This document shows positions 42,691 through 54,000 of a stretch of 64,000 bases of DNA, one piece after another. The stretch spans positions 62,001-126,000 of the forward strand of contig JAPKZO010000022.1 of NCBI GenBank assembly GCA_026393755.1, in the 5' to 3' direction. This stretch comes from Acidobacteriota bacterium. GTDB lineage: Bacteria > Acidobacteriota > Vicinamibacteria > Vicinamibacterales > JAKQTR01. Under the pieces are notes generated by a model. It ran no database searches. It saw only the letters and a program-made list of their open reading frames with translations, and was not told the origin of the DNA. Each line of letters begins with the position of its first letter. Within the stretch, counting starts at the first letter, position 1. Made by a program: the position numbers and the translations under genes.

Positions 42691-45216
42691 TTACCGCACC
42701 GTCACGGTCGCCGACACGAACTGGAGCGGAAGCGGCGCTCCGCCTGGTGCAGTCGCCACCCCCGCCGCCGTCAGCGGCGATGTGCCAGCGCCAATCGCAT
42801 CGAAGATGATGCCCGCCACCACACCATCCCCGGAAGCGCCCGCCGTGTCATTGACTCGGGTCAGCAACAGATCGATCCGACCGGCCGTCTCGTCGATCTT
42901 GTGGGTGAACGTCACCTTCGCCCCCCCCCTTCTCATAAAGTCGCCCTCCTGGGGGAGCCGCACGCGCAGGACCCGTGGGTTGAAGGTAACCGACAGGGAC
43001 ACCGTGTTCACGCGCGATGCTCCCGAAATCGCGAGAGGCACGGTGTACGGTCCACCAGCCACCAGCATCGGCGTCGTCGGCGCGCCGACCACCACCTGCG
43101 TCTTCTCGTCCGCTCTGCCGGCTGACGGTGGCGTCGCGGGTGAAACTGGCGGTGGCACAGGCGTCATCACCGGAGGCCGTGCCGGCGCCTGAGCCTGCGG
43201 CGTTGGCGGCGCGACAATCTGCGTCGGCTGCGCCGGCTGCGACGGCGGAATGGCAGGCGGCTGGGCTGGCACACCGACGGTTCCAGGAATTGGCGAGCTC
43301 CCCGGCGGTATCACGGCCTTGATCGACGATCCCGGAGGCCCCGGCACGACGGTCCCCGGCGCGAGGCTGCCAGCCTTCGGAGCCATCGGTGCGGCGACCT
43401 CCGGCACGACCTCCGGTTCACTGGGTGGGCCAATCGTGGGCGGTGGCCCGCTCAGGCCGAGGCTCTGTTGCGAGCCGATGAAGATCGGCATGAGATCCTG
43501 CTGCGTCAGTTCGTGCGTTCGTACGATGTGCGGCGTCAGCAGCATCACGATGTCGGTCTGCGTCACCGAGCGGTCATTGGAAGCGAACAACTGGGACAAG
43601 ATGGGAATGTGCAGCAGGCCGGGCAGTCCTTTGAGCGACGTGCGCTCGTCCTCGCGCAGCAGCCCGGCCAGCAGGTTCGATTCCCCGTCCCGCAGGCGCA
43701 ACTTCGTGCCGACCTTGCGTGACGTGAACGACGGCAGGTTCTGTCCCGCGATGTTCTTGTCCGGCCCCACCGCGCTGACCTCAAGCTTGAGCTCGATGAT
43801 GACGTCGCCGTCGTAGGTGACCCGCGGCTTCATCTCCACGTTGACACCCACCGACTTGTACTGGAACGACGTCATCGGATTGAACGCCGTCCCCCCGGCG
43901 GCGTAGGGGGTGAACGTGGTGCTCGGCACGGGAACTTCTTCGCCCAGATTCAGGCTCAGCTGCTCCCCTTCGCTGCCCCTCAGTTGAGGCTTGGCGATGA
44001 CCTTGGTGTTGATGTCGGACTCAAGAAACTTGATCAGTCCCGACGGCACCGACGCGTAGAAGTCGTTGGTGCTCACCCCTCGAGACACCGTGTTGAGATT
44101 GAAGGCCCCGCCGGCGGTCGATGTGGTTGACGTCCCCGTTCCGCTCGTCGTTCCGCCCGGCGCGGATTCAGGCGATAGGGTCAGCCCGAGCGAGTACTGG
44201 CTCAATTCCAGTCCGTACTGCTTCGCCCGGTTCCGATTGACTTCGAGAATCTCCACGTCGATGACGATCTCCGCCCGCGGCTTGTCGTTGGCCTTGATGA
44301 TGCGATCGATAATCTGCATCATCGGGACCGATGCCCGCACCATGATCGTGTTGCTCGTCTTGCCCGCACCATACACCGGCAAAATCGCCTGCGTGGGCCT
44401 GACCACGGTATTGATGAGGCCGACCAGTTCGGTCGGATCGGCGTGCGACAGGAAGAACGTCTGGACGACCTGCTCCTCGTAGGCCAGCCGCTTGGCCTGG
44501 ATGTCAGGGACGACGATGATGCTGCGCTCGCCGGTCACCTTGTAGAACAGTTGATTGGCGGCCAGCACCTGCTCCAGCGCCTGCTCGAACGAGATGTCCT
44601 TGAGTTCGACGCTGTAGTCTTTCGGTTGGAAGGTGGAGTCGAAGTTGACAGTGATCCCGGCGGCCGCACCCATGCCGATCAGGATGTCCCGCAGTTGACC
44701 GCTGGACTTGAACTCAATCGCCTCGCGTGATCTCGGATTCAGTGCCGGTTCGGCGGGCGCCTTCCGCGCCTGTTCCCGCATCAATTCCATCGCGGGCTTC
44801 GGCCGAGCCGCTTCCACCCGCGCCCGGATTGTCTGCTCGAGGGCGGCAACCTTGCCTCCCGCCTCCTGGTTGCCCGGGTGGTACTCGACGACCTTGCGGT
44901 ACTCCATCAGGGCGAGGTCGAGCTGGTCTTTGCGTTCCAGGTCGCGCGCCTTGTCGAAGTGGATCTGCGCGGCGGCGATCTGCGCCCGCTCGAGCGCCAT
45001 CCGGTACTCGACCCGGTTCGGATCGGCCTGCAGGGCCGCGGCGTAATAGGACACGGCCATGTCCCAGTCGCCTCGCATCGCGGCCTGGCTACCATGCTGA
45101 AAGGCGCGGCCCGTCGCACAGGCCGCCACCAGCGAGCCGGCGATGCAGACAAGGACCATCCCTCGAACCGATGCCGCTCTCCACCGCGTCGTGTGCAGTC
45201 TGTGCATGCTCAACAT
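42691..45216 (-). CDS. Secretin (GspD/PilQ family) with TPR-like N-terminus and C-terminal cohesin-like domain
   Basis: 841 residues from ATG 45216, with GGAG seven bases upstream. The lipobox LVAAC comes first, then TPR-like repeats (AVSYYAAALQADPNRVEYR, LALMEYRKVVEYHPGNQEA). An STN/N0 domain (ITVNFDSTFQPKDYSVELKD) and secretin N-domains (LINTVVRPTQAILPVYG) precede the secretin pore (TKVIAKPQLRGSEGEQL, RLRDGESNLLAGLLRE, PILSQLFASNDRSVTQTD, VMLLTPHIVRT). A Pro-rich linker of about 100 residues leads to a cohesin-like domain (VPLAISGASRVNTVSLSVTF, VVAGIIFDAIGAG). A G9 tract lies within that domain. It forms the outer-membrane pore of the operon's machine. Confidence 0.93.
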   Translation of the reverse strand: MLSMHRLHTTRWRAASVRGMVLVCIAGSLVAACATGRAFQHGSQAAMRGDWDMAVSYYAAALQADPNRVEYRMALERAQIAAAQIHFDKARDLERKDQLDLALMEYRKVVEYHPGNQEAGGKVAALEQTIRARVEAARPKPAMELMREQARKAPAEPALNPRSREAIEFKSSGQLRDILIGMGAAAGITVNFDSTFQPKDYSVELKDISFEQALEQVLAANQLFYKVTGERSIIVVPDIQAKRLAYEEQVVQTFFLSHADPTELVGLINTVVRPTQAILPVYGAGKTSNTIMVRASVPMMQIIDRIIKANDKPRAEIVIDVEILEVNRNRAKQYGLELSQYSLGLTLSPESAPGGTTSGTGTSTTSTAGGAFNLNTVSRGVSTNDFYASVPSGLIKFLESDINTKVIAKPQLRGSEGEQLSLNLGEEVPVPSTTFTPYAAGGTAFNPMTSFQYKSVGVNVEMKPRVTYDGDVIIELKLEVSAVGPDKNIAGQNLPSFTSRKVGTKLRLRDGESNLLAGLLREDERTSLKGLPGLLHIPILSQLFASNDRSVTQTDIVMLLTPHIVRTHELTQQDLMPIFIGSQQSLGLSGPPPTIGPPSEPEVVPEVAAPMAPKAGSLAPGTVVPGPPGSSIKAVIPPGSSPIPGTVGVPAQPPAIPPSQPAQPTQIVAPPTPQAQAPARPPVMTPVPPPVSPATPPSAGRADEKTQVVVGAPTTPMLVAGGPYTVPLAISGASRVNTVSLSVTFNPRVLRVRLPQEGDFMRRGGAKVTFTHKIDETAGRIDLLLTRVNDTAGASGDGVVAGIIFDAIGAGTSPLTAAGVATAPGGAPLPLQFVSATVTVR
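42921..42929. repeat. G9 homopolymer (C9 on + strand) in the cohesin part of the secretin gene
   Basis: Nine C on the plus strand, read as nine G in codons AGG GGG GGG GCG near residue 763. Slippage by one base would change or cut short the last 80 or so residues, leaving the pore domain intact. Confidence 0.9.
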
Positions 45217-45322
45217 TCCCACGCTCCGTGACAGCAGCGCGTAACAGCTGACTACCGGTACCACAACCCGTTCTCACGATCGAGGCGCGGGCCGCCTACC
45301 ATGGGGTTCGAAACCGTCCCCA

Positions 45323-45895
45323 TCAACTTCCGGACAGCGGAATGACCCTGCGGCCCCGACCGTCCAGGTACGTCATCTCGATTGAATCCAGGCCGATTCG
45401 GACGATGCGATATTGCCCTTCAATCACCGAGCCTTCCGAGCCGTAGTAGACGCCGCGGCCATCGCTCAGCATCGCGATTCTGACACCTTCCCGTCTCGAA
45501 ACCACGGCGATGAACTTGAACGGGATCGGTGGCGGGGGTGGCGGCCCAGCCGGTTCGACGCGGGTGGGCACAGGCGGCGGCGCCGATGCCACCCGCGGCG
45601 CCGTTCCCACTTCACCCGCCCGTCCCGAGACGGGTCCCCTGGCCGCAAATCGAAACGGATCGCGACCGGTATCGCTAGGCTCGGGAGCCTCCCGGCTCAG
45701 GCGCGCGAGGGCCACAACAGGCACGACTCTCGGCGCGTCGGGACGAACTGAGGCCCCGTGCTGTCCGCTCGGCGCCGCTGTCGCCGCACTCCGTCCCGCC
45801 GGCGCCGGCGGGCTCGCATACTGCCACCAGATCACCGCTGCCAGGATCGCCATCAACGCAACGGCCGTGACGAGCCGAGGTCGGCTAGCGCCCAT
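45323..45895 (-). CDS. PilP-like / GspC-like periplasmic linker protein
   Basis: 190 residues. An N-terminal helix (LVTAVALMAILAAVIWWQYA) is followed by a Pro/Ala-rich spacer and a small C-terminal beta domain (PFKFIAVVSRREGVRIAML, GVYYGSEGSVIEGQYRIVRI, SIEMTYLDGRGRRVIPL), the HR/PilP-like fold that contacts the secretin N0 domain. The identification rests on that domain pattern and on position between pilO and the secretin. It overlaps pilO by 11 bases and precedes the secretin by 106. Confidence 0.78.
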   Translation of the reverse strand: MGASRPRLVTAVALMAILAAVIWWQYASPPAPAGRSAATAAPSGQHGASVRPDAPRVVPVVALARLSREAPEPSDTGRDPFRFAARGPVSGRAGEVGTAPRVASAPPPVPTRVEPAGPPPPPPIPFKFIAVVSRREGVRIAMLSDGRGVYYGSEGSVIEGQYRIVRIGLDSIEMTYLDGRGRRVIPLSGS

Positions 45896-46484
45896 GGCTC
45901 GTCCTTTGGTAGTACGTCGACAACTCCACCATCAGAACCAGCGCAGAGCCAGGTTCGGACCCTGCCGCCAGCGTGAGGTTGTCGATGGCGATGAATTCGG
46001 GAGCCGCTTCGATACGATTCAGAAACTGACGCACGCTCTCGTAGTCGCCCCTGAGCACCATCGAAATGCCCAGCCTCACCAGCGCGTTCCCGGCATCCGC
46101 CTCGGACTGCCGCTGCTCGAAGACTTCTTCCGTGCGTCGCTCCACCTTGAGTTCCGCATCGCGCGCCAGTCGCGTGAGCGTCAGATAGGTCGCGCGTCTG
46201 GCACCCGCAAGATCAGCAGGCAGCACCTTCGTGTAGAACTTCTTCAAGTCATCCGCCGCGCGGGTCCTCCCCGTCAGCGTGGCGCTGGCGGCCGCGAACT
46301 CCCGTTCCGCGGCGTGCAGGGCCCGCGTGGCATCGGTGGCCTGCCGCTCGCCGGTCTGCACCGACGCCGACATCGGGTAGACAACCAGCCCCGCGATGCC
46401 CAGGTTAACGAGCAGCGCGAGCGACAACACCAGCAGGATGGCCCGCTTCTCCCGCACCACGCGCCAGACAAGACCGGCCGTCAT
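45885..46484 (-). CDS. pilO: Type IV pilus assembly protein PilO-like
   Basis: 199 residues. One N-terminal membrane helix (AILLVLSLALLVNLGIAGLVVY) precedes a coiled-coil (RALHAAEREFAAASATLTGR) and a ferredoxin-like periplasmic domain (FYTKVLPADLAGARRATYL, ISMVLRGDYESVRQFLNRI, LTLAAGSEPGSALVLMVELS). PilO pairs with PilN in the inner-membrane alignment complex. Its ATG overlaps the pilN stop by four bases, and its 3' end overlaps the PilP-like gene. Confidence 0.87.
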   Translation of the reverse strand: MTAGLVWRVVREKRAILLVLSLALLVNLGIAGLVVYPMSASVQTGERQATDATRALHAAEREFAAASATLTGRTRAADDLKKFYTKVLPADLAGARRATYLTLTRLARDAELKVERRTEEVFEQRQSEADAGNALVRLGISMVLRGDYESVRQFLNRIEAAPEFIAIDNLTLAAGSEPGSALVLMVELSTYYQRTSHGR

Positions 46485-47071
46485 CGTCGCACCGCCTCGG
46501 TTACGGCGTCCCGCGCCTGCCCCGGAGTGTACTGACCTTCGAGCGTGGCCTTCAGCGTGCCATCGTCCTGCACGATTTCCACGCGCGACAGCACCCCGGC
46601 GAACGCCCCGGTCTTCTCGAGGTTCTCGACAAACGTGTCGATGCCTTCGACGCTCCTTGCCACAACGACGACCGACACCACCAGACCGGCGTCGGGCTCG
46701 ATGCGGGGATGCACTGAGGCGATGTGGACTGTTTCGGGGAGCGCCGTCTCAAACTGGTTGAACAGCTCCGTCCACGAGAACACGCGTCGATCAATCAGCC
46801 GGTTCGCTTCGTCGGCGGCCGCGATGGTGGAGTCGAGCTCCCTCGGATTGATGGAGGCCCGCACCGTGGCCGCACGGGCACGCAGCGCCTCAGCTGCCTG
46901 TCCGGCGACGCGGAGCTCCAATTGCAGCCGCGCATGCCGCTCCGACAGCGCGGAATACTCCCAGACATTGAACGCCGTGGCCGCGATGACCGCCAGCGAC
47001 ACGAGCCCCAGGACTGCGTGAACTGCACGCTCGTTGTAGAAAGGCCTTGTGGACAGGTTGTGTCTGACCAT
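46481..47071 (-). CDS. pilN: Type IV pilus assembly protein PilN-like
   Basis: 196 residues. The opening LSTRPFYNERAVHAVLGL corresponds to the conserved INLLP-type PilN motif that binds PilM, although the wording here (N-L-S-T-R-P-F-Y-N-E-R) is typical of fimbrial-assembly PilN in type II-like loci. A membrane helix (VLGLVSLAVIAATAFNVWEY) is followed by a coiled-coil and a small periplasmic domain (VVVARSVEGIDTFVENLE). It starts two bases after pilM ends and overlaps pilO by four. Confidence 0.86.
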   Translation of the reverse strand: MVRHNLSTRPFYNERAVHAVLGLVSLAVIAATAFNVWEYSALSERHARLQLELRVAGQAAEALRARAATVRASINPRELDSTIAAADEANRLIDRRVFSWTELFNQFETALPETVHIASVHPRIEPDAGLVVSVVVVARSVEGIDTFVENLEKTGAFAGVLSRVEIVQDDGTLKATLEGQYTPGQARDAVTEAVRR

Positions 47072-47073
47072 CG

Positions 47074-48035
47074 TCAGGCGTCCCCGTTCGAGCCGGCGGT
47101 CCGCCCGGCGATCGCGAGACCGATCGCGGCCGTCAACGCGTCGGCCAGATCGGGCGAAAGCGATGAGCGATCCGAAAAACCCACCGCCTTCATCGGATCC
47201 ACACTCTCGACCGGCCGGCCGAGCCGTGTCTCGATCGTCAGGCGTGCCGTCTGTCCACTGTCGGCCAGCGTGCCGCCGGCGACCAGCACCCGCGAGAATC
47301 CGGCCCCGCCGAGTCGATCCTGGTAGAACATGGCCGTCTGGTGCACCAGATCGCCGAGGCTGCCATCGCCGTCGCTGCCGCGGTGACGGAAGAACGCGAT
47401 ATCGGGGCCGCGAACAATCGCCAGCGCCGCCTCGCCCGGCGTCACGTGCACGAGCAGCCAGTCGCCCTGCAGCGTCGTGTCGCCGGCAAGCGCCGCGTTG
47501 AGCACGTTGAAGGTCGCCAGATCGACCAGTCCCGCCGTCGCGCCCGACGCCTGACAGGCGGCCTCGTATTCGCCGATCAGATCGCGCCGCGCCTGCACCA
47601 CGACGAATTCCTGTCCCTCGGCCGTTTCGAGGCCCCTGCTGTACGAAATCTGCGACTCTTCGAGTCGGAATGGCGCGGCCTTCTTGATCTGGAACCTGAT
47701 CAACTCGTCCAGGTCGGATGACCGCGCCGGGATCTGCTGGAACTTGACGAACGACACTTTGGCCACACCGTCCGGAAGCGCCAGTGCGATACGCCTCGGT
47801 GTATGCCCGAGTCGCTCCCAGACGCGCGCCAGCGCCTGCGTGAGCGCCTCGGGTCGGAGAACGTTCGAGGCGTTCAACGAGGGCACCACGACGCCTGCGG
47901 CCAGCGGCTCCACCGCGTACCTGGACACGCGAAGACCAGCCGCCCGGCCGCCGGACACCTCGACGGCCGCCACGTGGCGAGGCGTGATCTCAACGGCCAC
48001 CGCTGGGGGTGGCGTGCGCAGCAGGCGTGTCAGTT

Positions 48036-48039
<4 letters not shown>
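47074..48039 (-). CDS. pilM: Type IV pilus assembly protein PilM-like (actin-fold)
   Basis: 321 residues, no membrane segment. An actin-like ATPase layout is seen: VAVEITPRHVAAVEVSGG (phosphate 1), ALALPDGVAKVSFVKF, DLDELIRFQIKKAAPF, AGLVDLATFNVLNAALAG, WLLVHVTPGEAALAIV (phosphate 2) and RVLVAGGTLADSG (adenosine motif). PilM is a cytoplasmic ring that links PilN to the ATPase; type II systems use the cytoplasmic half of GspL instead. Here a separate PilM is used. Its ATG overlaps the ATPase stop by four bases. Confidence 0.9.
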
Positions 48040-49697
<1,658 letters not shown>

Positions 49698-49723
49698 GGA
49701 CAGGATGCTCCCTCTTGCCGCGA

Positions 49724-50941
49724 TTACCGTGTGCCGACGACGGAACTCAGCTGGAACAGCGGCATGTACAGCGCGAGCAACAGGCTCGCAATCACCAGGC
49801 CCATGATGACGAGGAGCATGGGCTCAATCAGGGCGACAAACCGCCCCAGTTCGGTCTCGATTTCTTCGTCGTAGAAATCCGCCACGCTCGTGAGCATGTC
49901 CTCCAGCGCGCCGGTGGCCTCTCCCACCTCGGCCATCTTGATCGCCACCGGCGGAAAGACGCCCCGCGCGGCCAGGGCGCTTGCAAACGGTTCGCCTTCC
50001 CGGACGCGAGCGCCCACCAGGCGCATCTGCTCCGAGAGATGCTGGTTGCCGCCCGACCGTGCGGCGATATCGATGGCCGTCACGAGCGGCAGCCCGCCGC
50101 CGAGCAGCGTGGCCAGCGTCCGGGTCAACTGCGAGGTCGCAAATCGCTGCACCGTCGATCCGATCCAGGGCACCCTGAGCACCGCGCGATCGAAGCGGGC
50201 GCGCTGGTGCTGCCGCCCGATCCAGTTCCAGGCGCCCGCGCCCCCCCCCAACACGACCACCGCAATCAACAGCGCGTGATCGCGAACGAGCGCCGAGCCC
50301 CTCACGATCATCCGGGTGACCAGCGGCAGTTCCGCCCCGAAACTGTCGTAGAACGACGAAAACTCCGGCACCACCTTCAACACGATGATCGACACGACAA
50401 TCAGCGCAAGCGTGATGAGCACCGCCGGATAGACGAGGGCGGAAAGGGTCCGGCGCTTCACGGCACCCACGACCTTGACGTAGCTCACGTAGCGGCGGAG
50501 CACGCCTTCGAGGCTTCCGCTCTTCTCGCCGGCAAGCAGCGATGCGGTGTACGCCCCGGGAAACAGATCGCCGTGTTCGGCAAACGCGTCAGACAACGAA
50601 CTGCCGGCTCTGACGCTGTCGTAGACCGCGTCGAGCACCGATCGAAACGTGACGTGCATGACACGGCTGCGCAGGATGTCGAGGGACTGCACCAGTGGAA
50701 GGCCGGCTTTGAGCAGCGTCGCCAGCTCCTGGTTGAACACCAGGAACTCGCGCGTCGGAATGCGTTTACGCCGCCGCAGGGCAGGCAGCGACACTCTCGC
50801 CAGGAGACTCCTGGGCTGCAGCGAGATGACGCAGAAACCCTTCTGCTCGAGATCGTGCCGCAGGCCCGGCTCATCGTCAGCCAGACAGAACTGCTCCACG
50901 ATCTCGCCTGCCTGCGTGCCCAGCCTGCAGCGATATTCCAT
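49724..50941 (-). CDS. Type II secretion / type IV pilus inner-membrane platform protein (GspF/PilC)
   Basis: 405 residues with two GspF repeats (EFLVFNQELATLLKAGLPLV and SQLTRTLATLLGGGLPLVTA) and three hydrophobic helices (LSALVYPAVLITLALIVVSI, LLIAVVVLGGGAGAWNWIG, EPMLLVIMGLVIASLLLALY). PilC/GspF anchors pilin polymerisation over the ATPase. It is the first gene of the eleven-gene operon, and its ATG follows an extended -10 promoter by about 43 bases. A G9 tract at 50241-50249 encodes LGGG in the middle helix; a one-base slip would abolish the protein. Confidence 0.94.
   Translation of the reverse strand: MEYRCRLGTQAGEIVEQFCLADDEPGLRHDLEQKGFCVISLQPRSLLARVSLPALRRRKRIPTREFLVFNQELATLLKAGLPLVQSLDILRSRVMHVTFRSVLDAVYDSVRAGSSLSDAFAEHGDLFPGAYTASLLAGEKSGSLEGVLRRYVSYVKVVGAVKRRTLSALVYPAVLITLALIVVSIIVLKVVPEFSSFYDSFGAELPLVTRMIVRGSALVRDHALLIAVVVLGGGAGAWNWIGRQHQRARFDRAVLRVPWIGSTVQRFATSQLTRTLATLLGGGLPLVTAIDIAARSGGNQHLSEQMRLVGARVREGEPFASALAARGVFPPVAIKMAEVGEATGALEDMLTSVADFYDEEIETELGRFVALIEPMLLVIMGLVIASLLLALYMPLFQLSSVVGTR
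50241..50249. repeat. G9 homopolymer (C9 on + strand) in the gspF/pilC gene
   Basis: Nine C on the plus strand, read as TTG GGG GGG GGC near residue 231. With the tract at 42921-42929 it is the joint-longest homopolymer I noticed in the window, and both lie in the same operon. Confidence 0.9.
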
Positions 50942-50990
50942 CGCAACCCATGGAGAGTCAGATAATTACCGCGTTAACAAATTCCGCCCG

Positions 50991-50999
50991 ATTATAGCA
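50991..50999 (-). promoter_or_regulatory. Extended -10 promoter of the secretion/pilus operon
   Basis: On the minus strand TGC precedes a perfect TATAAT (plus coordinates 50996-50991). No -35 box is evident, as is common for extended -10 promoters. The start would be near 50984, in an AT-rich leader. Confidence 0.6.
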
Positions 51000-51141
51000 G
51001 GTTGCCGCACGGGATCCCGCCATTCAGACGACGGTTCATGTTCGACAACCGGATCGTTAGACGATATCAGGAACCGAAAAGACGGCCGCGGGGCTGGCCC
51101 GAGGGTCGTCACGGGCATCGGCGATCCGATCTGGGCGTGTC

Positions 51142-52008
51142 CTATTGCGGCTCGATGAACACATGGAACACCCGGATGCCGAGTTCCCGGGAATCGCGGC
51201 TGCCCGGTGTGACGACCGCCGGCACGAACGACTTGTCGAGCGCGATGCGAACCACCACCATGTCGTCGTTGCCGAACTGCACCGCCTTGAGTTGAATCCG
51301 CCGGATCTGTTCGTCGGGAGTGGTCACCTGGAAGGTGTCGACCACCGTGTCCCCGATCGAGATCGTGGCGGTCTGGGGCGCCGGGAACACCTGCGGCATG
51401 CCGGCGTAATGCAGGTAGAACGTGGCGTTGCGCCGGGGATTCCGGAAGCGAATCGTCGCGTCCTTTCTCGTCCACTGCCATTCGACGAACTGATTCTCGG
51501 CCGCCACCTCCGGACTGTGCCAGCCGTCGAGGAACGCCAGAAAGATGTTGTCGGTCTGCGGCTGCAGCTGGAGCGTCGCCACGCGGTACGACCGCTGTCC
51601 AACCAGTTGGCCCGACAGCGGTACGCGTTCGTTGGTGCCTGGCAGGTAGAGGCCAATCGCCACCGTCGCCTGGCCGATGTACGGGTAGACCGGCACGAAC
51701 ATCGTGCGCTTGTACTCGATAGGCGTCCCCGGGGTCCATCGCGTCGATGGAACCGGAGGCTTGTGGTCGTCGGTCCACATCAACTCGTCGTTGGCGTCCA
51801 GGAAGTGGGCCATTACCCAGTAGTCCTTGCCTAACTTCGCGCCAGGAGCCAGTTCGAAGCGATACGTCATCTCCACCGGGCTCCCCAGGGGAACCTTCGT
51901 GTGATTGAGCGCCAGGGTCGCCGAGCCAAGGGGGGCGGCATTGTCCTTCTTGCTGCCGCAGGCGCCGACGAGCAACACCAGGACGGCCAGGACCAACAGT
52001 CTTCGCAT
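51142..52008 (-). CDS. Lipoprotein of unknown function
   Basis: 288 residues. The signal LLVLAVLVLLVGAC is a clear lipobox. The rest reads as beta-rich domains: MTYRFELAPGAKLGKDYWVM, AHFLDANDELMWTDDHKPP and VPVYPYIGQATVAIGLYLPG look like a sugar- or ligand-binding sandwich, and ATFYLHYAGMPQVFPAPQTA with ISIGDTVVDTFQVTTPDEQ like a second one. No catalytic motif is recognised. It stands alone between the secretion/pilus promoter and the divergent MltD-like gene. Confidence 0.75.
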   Translation of the reverse strand: MRRLLVLAVLVLLVGACGSKKDNAAPLGSATLALNHTKVPLGSPVEMTYRFELAPGAKLGKDYWVMAHFLDANDELMWTDDHKPPVPSTRWTPGTPIEYKRTMFVPVYPYIGQATVAIGLYLPGTNERVPLSGQLVGQRSYRVATLQLQPQTDNIFLAFLDGWHSPEVAAENQFVEWQWTRKDATIRFRNPRRNATFYLHYAGMPQVFPAPQTATISIGDTVVDTFQVTTPDEQIRRIQLKAVQFGNDDMVVVRIALDKSFVPAVVTPGSRDSRELGIRVFHVFIEPQ

Positions 52009-52263
52009 ATGGGGTTCACCAGTTCAGAAGCAGAGACGGAGCGCGAACACGCCATGATACCTGCCGCTCCGCTTGCAGGCAACCGATCGAAGAGGGACTT
52101 GGGCGACGCGCCACGATCGGGGCGCGCCCTTGTCGGACGCCGCGACCGGTGCTCGGCCGTGGCCCAGGTTGCGTTGACCGCCCTGCAACGTGCGTGTTAC
52201 CGTGGCGCTCAGACTCCGGCGGTCATTGATCGCGAAGACTCCATGACGATTTCGGGGGTGTTG

Positions 52264-54000
52264 ATGCACCGACGACTCTGGCTGCTCGGCGGCGGCGCGG
52301 CGTTGGCCGGACTGCTGGTTGTGGCCTGCGGCCGCGCGATCGCGAGCCATCCGCCGGTGGCCACCTCGCAGCCAGCGCCACTCTCGGCCACCGCGACACC
52401 CGCGACCGCGGCCAGGACGGCCTCCATACTGCCCGCGCGGGACCCGGTCGACGCCCTCATCGCGCAATCGCAGACCCGGTTCGACGCCGGCGCCGCGGAG
52501 TTGACGCTCGGCCATCTGAGTCGGGCGAAAGCCGAGTTCGACGCCGCCATTGATTTGCTGCTGGGAACCCCGTCCGGAGTGCGATCCGATCGCCGCCTTC
52601 AGGAGCATTTCGATCGACTGGTCGATCGAATCAGCGCATTTGAGATGCGGGCGCTGGCCGAAGGCGACGGATTCGCCGAGAAGCCGACCGTACCCGCCTC
52701 CATCGATCAGTTGCTCGATCAGCCCGCGTCGGATCTTCCCGCCCCGAAAGCGGAACTGCGGGAGGTGGTCGAAGCCGATCTGCAGACGACCCTGCACGAC
52801 ATTCCCATTCCGCTCAATCCAAAGGTACTGTCGTGGATTGAGGTGTTCCAGGGGCGTTTGCGCGACTGGTTCCAGACCTCGATGCAGCGCGGCATGCCGT
52901 ACCTCCCGATGATCCAGAACACGTTTCGGTCTCAAGGGCTGCCGCTCGATCTGGCCTATATCCCGATTGTGGAGAGCGCCTTCAGAACCGACGCGTTGTC
53001 GCGCGCGTCGGCCAGAGGGTTCTGGCAGCTCATGAAGGGCACCGCCGCCGAACAGGGACTCACACAGAACTGGTACATCGACGAGCGATCGAATCCTGAG
53101 AAGGCGACGCTGGCGGCGGCGAAGTATCTGAAACTGCTGAGCGGCATGTTCGATGGCGACTGGCACCTCGCGCTGGCGTCGTACAACGGCGGCCCCGGGT
53201 ACATTCAGCGCACGGTGAAACGCACGGGGCAGCCTGATTTCTGGGCGCTGGCGGATGCGGCGTCCCGGCTGCCGCGAGAGACGCGCGAGTACGTGCCGAT
53301 GGTGCTCGCGTCGATCGTCATCGCCCGCAATCCGGCGCGGTATGGTTTTTCGTTCGAGCCCGTCGCGCCGCCCGAGTACGAGACCGTGTCGCTGCCGGGG
53401 CCCGCCGATCTTCGCAGGATCGCCGAGTGGGCCGGCGTCCCGGTGGACGACATTCAGCGGCTGAATCCCGAACTGCGGCGTTGGACCACGCCTGTCCGCG
53501 GCGAGGCCTATGGCCTCCGCGTGCCCAGAGGCACCGCCCAGATCGTCGAACAGCGACTTGCCGAGTTGTCGCCGGAAGAACTGGCACCGCTTCAGTGGTA
53601 CTCGGTGCGCCGCGGCGAGTCGCTGACGACCATCGCCAACAAGCTGCGCGTGCGCCGCACGGACCTCGCCGAGGCGAACTACCTGACCGTGAGGGCGGCG
53701 GTGAAACCGGGCCAGAAGCTGGTGATTCCACTGGCGCCGAGCACGCTGATGGCGTCGAGAAGCGCGCGGCCAGAACCTGTCGCGGCAGCAGCCGCATCGC
53801 CGGCCCGCATCGCTCCCCCGGCATCAGACACGGCCGATCGCGTCACCCTCACCTATTACGTGCGGAAAGGTGACTCGCTCTCCTCTATTGCTCTGCAGTT
53901 CCACACCACCGTCGCAAATCTCCGCTCGTGGAACGGTCTCAAGAGCAACCGCCTCATGCCAGGCGAGCGGCTCACGATCCGTCGGACGCGCCAGCATTAG
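52264..54000 (+). CDS. mltD: Membrane-bound lytic murein transglycosylase, MltD-like, with two LysM domains
   Basis: 578 residues from ATG 52264, chosen for GGGGGTG just upstream; ATG 52243 is the alternative. The signal ends in the lipobox LLVVACG. The SLT domain has the catalytic Glu237 in VESAFRTDALSRASARG, then FWQLMKGTAAEQG and ALASYNGGPGYIQRTVKRTG. Two LysM modules are at about residues 445-490 (YSVRRGESLTTIANKLRV) and 529-575 (YYVRKGDSLSSIALQFHT). It cleaves peptidoglycan glycan strands to 1,6-anhydro ends. The 255 bases before it are non-coding, with no convincing promoter. Confidence 0.93.
   Translation: MHRRLWLLGGGAALAGLLVVACGRAIASHPPVATSQPAPLSATATPATAARTASILPARDPVDALIAQSQTRFDAGAAELTLGHLSRAKAEFDAAIDLLLGTPSGVRSDRRLQEHFDRLVDRISAFEMRALAEGDGFAEKPTVPASIDQLLDQPASDLPAPKAELREVVEADLQTTLHDIPIPLNPKVLSWIEVFQGRLRDWFQTSMQRGMPYLPMIQNTFRSQGLPLDLAYIPIVESAFRTDALSRASARGFWQLMKGTAAEQGLTQNWYIDERSNPEKATLAAAKYLKLLSGMFDGDWHLALASYNGGPGYIQRTVKRTGQPDFWALADAASRLPRETREYVPMVLASIVIARNPARYGFSFEPVAPPEYETVSLPGPADLRRIAEWAGVPVDDIQRLNPELRRWTTPVRGEAYGLRVPRGTAQIVEQRLAELSPEELAPLQWYSVRRGESLTTIANKLRVRRTDLAEANYLTVRAAVKPGQKLVIPLAPSTLMASRSARPEPVAAAAASPARIAPPASDTADRVTLTYYVRKGDSLSSIALQFHTTVANLRSWNGLKSNRLMPGERLTIRRTRQH

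Noticed and set aside
52174-52202. Promoter before mltD (TTGACC at 52174-52179)
   Set aside because: The -35 is good but no -10-like hexamer lies 16-18 bases downstream.
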